DNA of 47,678 bases from Ga0077560 sp046330435 (lineage in GTDB: Bacteria; Actinomycetota; Thermoleophilia; Miltoncostaeales; Miltoncostaeaceae), in NCBI GenBank assembly GCA_046330435.1, contig JAXLST010000025.1:1-47678 (forward strand), written 5' to 3'. Positions 17,791 through 23,574 of the stretch are shown in pieces. Every line of letters begins with the position of its first letter. Within the stretch, counting starts at the first letter, position 1. Below the pieces are notes generated by a model. That model was given only the letters and a program-made list of their open reading frames with translations, was not told the origin of the DNA and searched no databases. The translations under genes were made by a program, and so were the position numbers.

Positions 17791-19587
17791 ATGGCGTGTC
17801 AGGGTGGCGGGCGGTTCCTGATCTCCACCACCGGCGCGGAGCCGGGGGGTGCCGCCGGCACCGCCCGTGACGCCGAGCCGGCACCCGCCCCGCCGCCGTC
17901 GGGCACCTCACCCGCCACGGTGACGCCGGCCGCCGTCGCCGCCGCCGAGTTGCTGATGCAGGTGGAGCTCACCCCGGCGCAGCGCGAGCTGGCGGCCGGC
18001 AACTGGGCCACCGACGTGGCGCCCCTGATGGAGCGCCGCACCGGCCCGCGCAGCGTGCCGCTGGGCGAGGGTGTGGCGCCGTACGGCAGCTGGCGGCCGC
18101 TGGATGCCATCGCCACGCTGGCGCCGGACCTGCAGCCCCGTCTGCCGAAGCGACGGCGCTTCGTCCCCAGCGGGGCGGCCGCCGGGGCGTTGCCACAGGA
18201 CGAGGCCGCGATCGCCCATGCGCCGCTGTGGCAGCAGTCCGACTGGTTGCGTCGCGGCGTGCTGACCTCGGAGCGGCTGGTGGGTCTGTACCTGGAACGC
18301 ATCGCGCGGTTGGACACCGCCCTGCGCAGCGTCGTCACCCTGGTGCCGGAGGCGGCGCTGGCCCAGGCCCGGGCAGCCGACCAGGAGATCGCGGCGGGCC
18401 GCTGGCGCGGGCCGCTGCACGGCGTGCCCTACGGCTTGAAGGACATCATCGACACGCGGGGCGTGGTCACCACCTGGGGCGCGGAGTTCCTGCGCGGGCG
18501 GGTGCCCGCCGAGGACGCCTGGATCGCACGCCGCCTGCGGGAGGCCGGCGGGGTGCTGCTCGCCAAGCTGAGCACCGGCGCGCTTGCGATGGGCGACGTG
18601 TGGTTCGGCGGCCAGACCATGAACCCCTGGGTGCCGGAGGAGGGCTCGTCCGGCAGCAGCGCGGGCCCGGCCGCCGCGGTGGCGGCCGGCCTGGTGAGCT
18701 TCGCCATCGGCAGCGAGACGCTGGGCAGCATCGTCAGCCCGAGCACCCGCTGCGGCGTGAACGGGTTGCGCCCGACCTTCGGCCGCGTGGGTCGCACCGG
18801 CGCCATGACGCTGTGCTGGTCGCTGGACAAGCTGGGGCCCCTGGCGCGTGGCGTGGAGGACCTGCTGCTGGTGCTGGACGCCATCAACGGGCCCGATGCG
18901 GCGGACCCCGGCAGCGTGGCGATGCCGCTCGCCTACGACGGCCGCGCCACCGTGAAGGGCCTGCGCGTGGGTTACGTCAACGCCTGGATTGACGAGGCGC
19001 CCGCCAACGAGGTGGACCGTCAGGCCCTTGCCACGGCGCAGCGCCTCGGCATGGTGCCGGTGCCCGTCACGCTGCCCGACTGGCCCTACGCGAGCCTGAA
19101 CACCATCCTGCTGGCCGAGGCGGCGGCGTCATTCGAGGACGCGCTGGCCGATGGCCGGCTGGACCGGCTGAGCATCCAGACCGCGGATGCCTGGCCGAAC
19201 GTGCTGCGCCAGGCCCGCTTCCTGAGCGCGGTGGACCTGGTGCAGGCCGAACGCCTGCGCCGCCGGGTCGCCGAGGAGATGGCCCGGGTGATGGCGCAGG
19301 TGGACGTGCTGCTGGTGCCCAGCCTGCGCGAGGAAACCCTGACGGCCGGCAACTTCACCGGCCACCCCAGTCTCACGCTGCGCGCCGGATTCATCCGATT
19401 GGGCGAGGCCCGCGGCGACTGGGCGGCCGACGCAGAGCGCGGTCTGGCGACGTTCGACCCGCCCCGCCGTGCGCCGCACAGCGTGACGCTGATCGGCCGT
19501 CTCTACGACGAGGGCACCCTGGGACGGGCGGCATTGGCCCTGGAACGCGCGCTGGGGGTCGCGGCCGAGCGGCCACCCCAGATCTGA
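17791..19587 (+). CDS. amidase-signature-family hydrolase
   Basis: 598 residues. The amidase Ser-cisSer-Lys set is present: Lys217 in HGVPYGLKDIID, the Gly/Ser loop GSSGSSAG at about 285-292 and the nucleophile Ser313 in GSETLGSIVSPS. Such enzymes hydrolyse amides; the substrate is unknown, and a GatA role is unlikely because gatB/gatC are absent and there is a roughly 130-residue N-terminal extension. The start ATG at 17791 has AAGGGCGAG upstream. Heavy CTG use and wording of the protein look more proteobacterial than the neighbours, consistent with transfer. It lies alone inside the suspected old island. Confidence 0.85.
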   Translation: MACQGGGRFLISTTGAEPGGAAGTARDAEPAPAPPPSGTSPATVTPAAVAAAELLMQVELTPAQRELAAGNWATDVAPLMERRTGPRSVPLGEGVAPYGSWRPLDAIATLAPDLQPRLPKRRRFVPSGAAAGALPQDEAAIAHAPLWQQSDWLRRGVLTSERLVGLYLERIARLDTALRSVVTLVPEAALAQARAADQEIAAGRWRGPLHGVPYGLKDIIDTRGVVTTWGAEFLRGRVPAEDAWIARRLREAGGVLLAKLSTGALAMGDVWFGGQTMNPWVPEEGSSGSSAGPAAAVAAGLVSFAIGSETLGSIVSPSTRCGVNGLRPTFGRVGRTGAMTLCWSLDKLGPLARGVEDLLLVLDAINGPDAADPGSVAMPLAYDGRATVKGLRVGYVNAWIDEAPANEVDRQALATAQRLGMVPVPVTLPDWPYASLNTILLAEAAASFEDALADGRLDRLSIQTADAWPNVLRQARFLSAVDLVQAERLRRRVAEEMARVMAQVDVLLVPSLREETLTAGNFTGHPSLTLRAGFIRLGEARGDWAADAERGLATFDPPRRAPHSVTLIGRLYDEGTLGRAALALERALGVAAERPPQI

Positions 19588-19675
19588 AGGCTCTCCGCAC
19601 GCAGGGCCCGTGAGACGCCCGGCAGAGCGAAGCGTCTCGTCGACCTCCGCGTCGAGGTCGAGCACTGATGCGAGC

Positions 19676-19770
19676 CCACGTTGCGTGCAGGCCCGCGAGG
19701 GTCAGGCCGATGGCCCGCAACTGCTCAGCGGTGTCGCATCCCCGGTGGCAGGTCACCACGGGGTTCCGTC
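19676..19770 (-). pseudogene. possible primase/helicase zinc-ribbon fragment
   Basis: In the 378-base gap 19588-19965 one minus frame reads NPVVTCHRGCDTAEQLRAIG and continues LTLAGLHATW. This resembles the zinc-ribbon segment of phage or plasmid primases (pattern V-x-C-H-x-G-C-D-T ... GL). No start, no catalytic domain and no second Cys pair are present, so if real it is a short remnant of a mobile-element replication gene. Nothing else is recognisable in the gap. Confidence 0.35.
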
Positions 19771-19965
19771 CGTCATGTCGCTGAGACCCGGCTTCGTGCG
19801 AGCGGACTGGCCACCGTCTCGGATTCCGTTCTGCATCACGGTTTCCCTGAATCTCCGGGTCGTCTACCAGCTTCAGGGCGTCCAGGAGGTCTGCGGGGTC
19901 CGTGTTGGGCATACCCCAGGGGTAGGCGCGCCGACGGCGACCGCCGCTGAACCCTCGCATGACTA

Positions 19966-20931
19966 CTAAGACACGACAGTCGTGATCTCGTTGGTGCACG
20001 AGAGCGAGGTGCCCTGCTGAACCGATATCCGCAGGGTGTAGCCGGACGTCGTCGGGTTCGTGAGGCTCACGTGGCTGCTGTCGTTGGGTGGATTGGGACA
20101 TACCGACCCGGCCGACGGCTCGGGCGCGTTGTACGCGTCGAACCCCCACGAGGCCATCCAGCCCTCGTGACCGGCATTGAGGTTGACAGTGCTCTCACAT
20201 CCGTGGATGGCGGAGCCCGGCGCATAGGGCAACCAGGTCCCGGCGCGCTGAATGGTGACCAGATTCGTCGTTGCCGAGTACGTCGCGCCGGTCGCACAGG
20301 CGCTGACCACGGTGTAGTGCCCGCTGGATGCCGCCTGGCTGTAGGCCCACACGTTCTTGCCCGGCGCAAGCAGGCATTGCTGCAGGGCAGGCCCCACGGC
20401 AGTCACTCCGCTCGGCCCGTAGATCGACGGGCTGCACGGGCTGAGCGTTGCGTCGTCGATGAACAGCCGCGAGCGGCCGAAGTTCCCGGCCTTCAGCGGA
20501 TGCCTATGGCGGTGGCCCGCCTCGGTCGCGCCCTTCACCGGCCGGACCGCGAACGAGACCCGTCCGTTGTCGAGCTTCGGGTCGGTCATCTCGACGACGT
20601 GCGTCGTCTCCACGCCCTTGCGGGTCAGCAGCAGCGCCGCGTTCGGCGGATCCGTGTCGAAGCCGTTGCCCTGCCACATGGCGTAGAACTGCTTGAGCGT
20701 CAGATACCCCGCCTTGCGATTCGGGCGGTCCGTGAACCACGTCACCCCCGAGTTCGCCGGCATCGACACGCGAAACGTCTTCCCAGACTTCGCGACGACC
20801 GTGCGGGTCGCGTCCATCGAGTAGAGGACCGCGACCTCCTGGTTCTTCGTCGTGCCGTCCGCGAACGCGGCGGGTACGACGAGGAGGAGCGCGGCGAGGA
20901 CAGCGAGGGGCAGGCGGAGGGATTTGGTCAT
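19966..20931 (-). CDS. secreted protein of unknown function
   Basis: 321 residues with a clear signal peptide (MTKSLRLPLAVLAALLLVVP, cleaved near AFA-DG). The first mature domain contains WFTDRPNRKAG and LKQFYAMWQGNGFDTDPPNA and a MTDPKLDNGRVSFAVRPVKG block, a pattern I associate with uncharacterised actinobacterial secreted proteins. The C-terminal half is Ser/Thr/Asn-rich with several Cys residues and looks beta-rich. GC is visibly lower than in flanking genes. No strong ribosome site is seen. Located in the suspected old island, so transfer is possible. Confidence 0.7.
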   Translation of the reverse strand: MTKSLRLPLAVLAALLLVVPAAFADGTTKNQEVAVLYSMDATRTVVAKSGKTFRVSMPANSGVTWFTDRPNRKAGYLTLKQFYAMWQGNGFDTDPPNAALLLTRKGVETTHVVEMTDPKLDNGRVSFAVRPVKGATEAGHRHRHPLKAGNFGRSRLFIDDATLSPCSPSIYGPSGVTAVGPALQQCLLAPGKNVWAYSQAASSGHYTVVSACATGATYSATTNLVTIQRAGTWLPYAPGSAIHGCESTVNLNAGHEGWMASWGFDAYNAPEPSAGSVCPNPPNDSSHVSLTNPTTSGYTLRISVQQGTSLSCTNEITTVVS

Positions 20932-21043
20932 AGACCAGATGCATCGAGCGTCCGGCCGGTTCCTTTACGGGCGGGTGAAAATCCGTCGGAAAGGAGGCAG
21001 CCCATCGAACCGCCTCCGGCGTAGGGCCCGTCAGTCGGAGCTG

Positions 21044-21215
21044 ATCAGCAACCCGGCCTGCTGAGCCAGGGGCTTCCGTTGAGCAGCGCCACAAGCGCTT
21101 CGGTGACCACGCCACCGTCGACGTGAAGCGGCCCGTCGGTGCGCTCGAGTTGCCACCGCAGCGTCCGCGCGTCGGCGACCAGCCGCCACGCGCCGAAGAT
21201 CGGGTGGGGGACGAT
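21044..21215 (-). pseudogene. 5'-truncated ORF fragment beside the attachment site
   Basis: One minus frame, opened by an upstream stop rather than a start codon, reads VPHPIFGAWRLVADARTLRW, then a Leu/Glu/Gly-containing stretch, and ends LNGSPWLSRPGC before TGA. The composition is protein-like, unlike the other frames here, but there is no start codon. It looks like the 3' end of a gene cut off by insertion or deletion near the att site at 21313. I do not recognise the family. The remainder of 20932-21312 shows nothing else. Confidence 0.35.
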
Positions 21216-21312
21216 CCGGCCTCAAACGGCAGGCAGACCCTCTCGGACCCCAACGTCGACCCCAAGGCCTTCAACCGTCGTTGCTCAGGCCTTGAAAACC
21301 GCTTGGTGAAGC

Positions 21313-21362
21313 TGAAGCCGACGCGGGGACTCGAACCCCGGACCCCATCATTACGAGTGATG
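21313..21362. repeat. attachment site (att), tRNA-Thr 3' half copy
   Basis: 50 bases identical to 34670-34719, covering the T-arm, variable loop and anticodon stem-loop of tRNA-Thr(CGT) plus three flanking bases. Beyond it the tRNA match stops abruptly. This is the expected product of site-specific integration into a tRNA 3' end, and it marks the left border of the element. Confidence 0.9.
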
Positions 21363-21410
21363 AGCGATGCGCCGTCGTATCGGCTTGGATAAGGGGTTTT
21401 AGGCGGGGTG

Positions 21411-21454
21411 CGTGTGCGTTGAGCACCAACCAGGCACCAACGCACACGGAGTAG
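21411..21454. repeat. left arm-type repeat and inverted repeat
   Basis: Bases 21423-21454 match 34572-34603 in 30 of 32 positions (first 23 identical, containing two CACCAAC units). They lie 60 bases inside the left att core, and the right copy lies 66 bases inside the right core. These are good candidates for integrase or excisionase arm-binding sites. The left copy also forms part of a perfect 10-bp inverted repeat CGTGTGCGTT/AACGCACACG (21411-21420 with 21439-21448), which may also end integrase transcription. Confidence 0.65.
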
Positions 21455-21475
21455 ACCCCGGAAACCTGTAGATCC

Positions 21476-22501
21476 TCACCCCTTGCGGTGGCGCTTGCGG
21501 ACCTGTTCCAGCAGGGCCGGCGCCTGGTCGGTGTCCGCCGCCATCGCGTGCGCGTACCGACGCTTCGTGAACCCGGCGTCGGCGTGCCCCATGCGGGCCG
21601 CAAGCGCCGTGTCCGGCATCGCCGCGGACGCGAGCCACGTTGCGTGACTGTGGCGCGTCACGTGGAACCCGACGCCTTCCAGCCCAGCGGCCTTGCGCAC
21701 ACGTTCCAGCCCGGACCGTGGCGCCCCTGACCGGTCGTATGGCTCACCGTTCGCCTTCTGGAACACGGGGGTTCCCGTCGCCGGCCGACCCCACGCGAGG
21801 TAGTGGGCACGCATCGTTGTCGCGGTGTCCGTGTCGATGGGGAGCACCCTCGTAGCGGCGGAGGTCTTGCCGGACTTCACGGTGACCACGGCCGGTTCGG
21901 CGGTGAGGTCCAGTCCATCGTGGCCCCAGGTGAGCGCCAGGGCTTCGCTGACGCGCAGCCCGGAGCCGAGGAGCAGGGACACCAGCGGTGCCATGAGGGA
22001 CCGGCCGAAGTGTTCGTCGTCGGCGCGGGCCGCGTCCATCAGCTTGTCGCCCTCAGCGACCGTCAGGACCCGCTCACGTCGCTTGTGGGGCGGGGGAAGC
22101 ACCGGCTTGACCGGTGGGGCGTCCAGGGCCCGGAGCGTGCTGTACGCGAACACGAGCACCGCGTTGAGCGCCGCTGCCGCTGCGCGGGCCGTCTCACCGC
22201 TGTGCTCCACCGCCAGGTGGTCCACCATCGTCTGGACGGTGCGCGTGTCGATCGCATCGACAGGGAGCGTCCCGAGTTCCAGCCCGGTCGCCGGGTCGAT
22301 GTACGGCAGGACGTGGAGCCTGAGCGCCGCGTCGTAACCCCGCACCGTGTTCATGCTGTACCGGGTGCGGGAGCGGGTCAGAACCTCACCGTTCCGCGCA
22401 CGGCCGAGGAACGACGTTGCGGCGTCCGTGAGGGCGATCGCCTTGACGCGCTTCACGGGGCCGCTGCCACCGGCCATGAACGCCGCACGCGTCGCGTTCA
22501 C
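21476..22501 (-). CDS. int: tyrosine-type integrase (catalytic part)
   Basis: 341 residues from GTG 22501. Catalytic residues are visible: Arg in LLLGSGLRVSEAL, Lys in VTVKSGKTS, HxxR in FHVTRHSHATW, His in MGHADAGFT and Tyr in RRYAHAM. The core-binding domain begins around NTVRGYDAALRLHVLPYI. It mediates integration and excision at the tRNA-Thr att sites 115 bases away. Important oddity: the same frame is coherent for about 70 codons upstream of 22501 with integrase-like sequence (CTCRPTYWARVAYGSRGN) but has no start codon there. See the entry at 22502-22716. Either the protein is translated from GTG 22501 without this arm or expression needs a frameshift. Confidence 0.88.
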   Translation of the reverse strand: MNATRAAFMAGGSGPVKRVKAIALTDAATSFLGRARNGEVLTRSRTRYSMNTVRGYDAALRLHVLPYIDPATGLELGTLPVDAIDTRTVQTMVDHLAVEHSGETARAAAAALNAVLVFAYSTLRALDAPPVKPVLPPPHKRRERVLTVAEGDKLMDAARADDEHFGRSLMAPLVSLLLGSGLRVSEALALTWGHDGLDLTAEPAVVTVKSGKTSAATRVLPIDTDTATTMRAHYLAWGRPATGTPVFQKANGEPYDRSGAPRSGLERVRKAAGLEGVGFHVTRHSHATWLASAAMPDTALAARMGHADAGFTKRRYAHAMAADTDQAPALLEQVRKRHRKG

Positions 22502-22716
22502 CCATGCGACGGCTTCCTCAAGGGTGGGGAGCGTCGCCTCCGCGCGGCGGACGTTGCCGCGTGACCCGTACGCGACCCGCGCCCAGTATGTCGGCCGGCA
22601 TGTGCAGGCTCGGCGGGCGCCGCCCTTGCAGGTCGCGGCGTGTCGTTCACGGATGCCGGGGCGACCCGGACGGTTCGGCGTCGTGGGGCTGGCCCTCCTG
22701 GCGGGTTGGTGCTCAT
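22502..22716 (-). other. integrase N-terminal segment split by a frame break
   Basis: ATG 22716 has an excellent ribosome site (GAGGAG, 7 bases upstream) and begins MSTNPPGGPAP, but this frame runs past the integrase frame and stops at 22498. From roughly 22700 on, integrase-type N-terminal sequence (GRPGIRERHAATCKGG, then CTCRPTYWARVAYG, then LEEAVAWVNATR) is in the other frame, joined to the catalytic part. A -1 shift (one missing base) between about 22705 and 22650 would fuse them. It could be a real mutation, a sequence error or a programmed frameshift. Confidence 0.6.
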
Positions 22717-22792
22717 CCCGAGTCTCCTCGTGGTGGGCTCGCGGGGGCGCCTCGGTTCCAGCGGGGCACCCACGTCATTCGTTGGTGTCAGC

Positions 22793-23098
22793 CTAGTCCT
22801 TGAGCGCCGGGGCACGCAAGGGGTCCGGCACCTCCCACAAGTGACGGACCCGGCCGGGTTGGGTGACGACGGGGACCGCCGCCCTCCGAGCCGACGCCGC
22901 GCGAGGAGCGCGCATCGGCTGGTGATCGACGACCTGGCCGTGGATGAACGCCTCCACGTCGGTGAGCCGGAACCGCACGGTGCGGGTGGTCACACGCACC
23001 ACGGGGATTCGACCCGCCCGGGTGAGTCGGTCCAGGCTGGTGACGCTGACGTTCAGCAGCGCCGCCGCCTCGTCGCGGGTGAGGAGCGGCGTGGTCAT
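22793..23098 (-). CDS. xis: excisionase / MerR-like helix-turn-helix protein
   Basis: 101 residues. The N-terminal 55 residues are a typical excisionase-type winged helix: LTRDEAAALLNVSVTSLDRL, then RFRLTDVEAFI. It would bind near the att arms to direct the integrase toward excision. The start overlaps the stop of the upstream HTH gene (ATGA at 23095-23098), and it ends 76 bases before the integrase ATG at 22716. The basic C-terminal tail has no recognised domain. Confidence 0.85.
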   Translation of the reverse strand: MTTPLLTRDEAAALLNVSVTSLDRLTRAGRIPVVRVTTRTVRFRLTDVEAFIHGQVVDHQPMRAPRAASARRAAVPVVTQPGRVRHLWEVPDPLRAPALKD

Positions 23099-23574
23099 TC
23101 CGCCACCTCACCTTCGATGACCTCCCCGCGGCTGAGCATCGCCCGCTTGCGCAGAAGGTCCGCTATCTCCCGGTCGTACTCCATGACCTCGGGCGTGGAG
23201 TGGATGTGGAGGTGCTGCTCGGTGGTGTCCGGCTCCCTGAGGTCGAGCCCCATGAGGGAGGACTCCCGGGCGAGTAGCTTCACAAGCCGGTCCACCGCGC
23301 CGAGGTTCCCTTGCAGCACTTCGGGCATGACCGCCCCGATCGCCGCTTCGATCCGTTCGTGCTGGATCGCGCGGTACGTCCCGGCGTTCTCGTGGACGGC
23401 CGCGACGGTTTCCGCGAGCCCTTCCCGGATCCATGTCCACACGGTGCCCCGGTGGACGCCGAGGGTGTGTGCGATGTCGGGAGTGCTCATCCCGCCGGCT
23501 TTGAGTTCCAGCGCCCGAGCTTGGTGGTCGCGCTTGGTGAGCCGGCGTGCGCTGGTGGGTTTCTCGCGTCCCAT
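23095..23574 (-). CDS. helix-turn-helix protein, terminase-small-subunit-like
   Basis: 159 residues. An N-terminal homeodomain-like HTH is visible: RDHQARALELKAGGMSTPDIAHTLGVHRGTVWTWIREGL. A helical middle and an acidic tail (EVIEGEVAE) follow. The HTH type is shared with phage small terminase subunits and transposon resolvases, but no phage packaging genes are present, so it is more likely a DNA-binding accessory or regulator of the element. The start overlaps the primase stop by one base and the stop overlaps xis. Confidence 0.7.
   Translation of the reverse strand: MGREKPTSARRLTKRDHQARALELKAGGMSTPDIAHTLGVHRGTVWTWIREGLAETVAAVHENAGTYRAIQHERIEAAIGAVMPEVLQGNLGAVDRLVKLLARESSLMGLDLREPDTTEQHLHIHSTPEVMEYDREIADLLRKRAMLSRGEVIEGEVAE

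Larger units (their letters stand above)
17568..21312. mobile_element. probable remnant of an older tRNA-Thr-inserted island
   Basis: The interval lies between a decayed tRNA-Thr end (17566-17615) and the precise attachment repeat of the newer element (21313-21362). It contains an amidase whose codon style differs from its neighbours, about 380 bases with a possible primase zinc-ribbon fragment, a secreted protein and a truncated ORF next to the att site. There is no intact integrase. Successive insertion at one tRNA site would explain all of this; it is an inference. Confidence 0.45.

Noticed and set aside
23095..23574. Prophage terminase small subunit
   Set aside because: Only the HTH is shared; no large terminase, portal, capsid or tail genes exist in the element, and FtsK/Rep genes point to an AICE.
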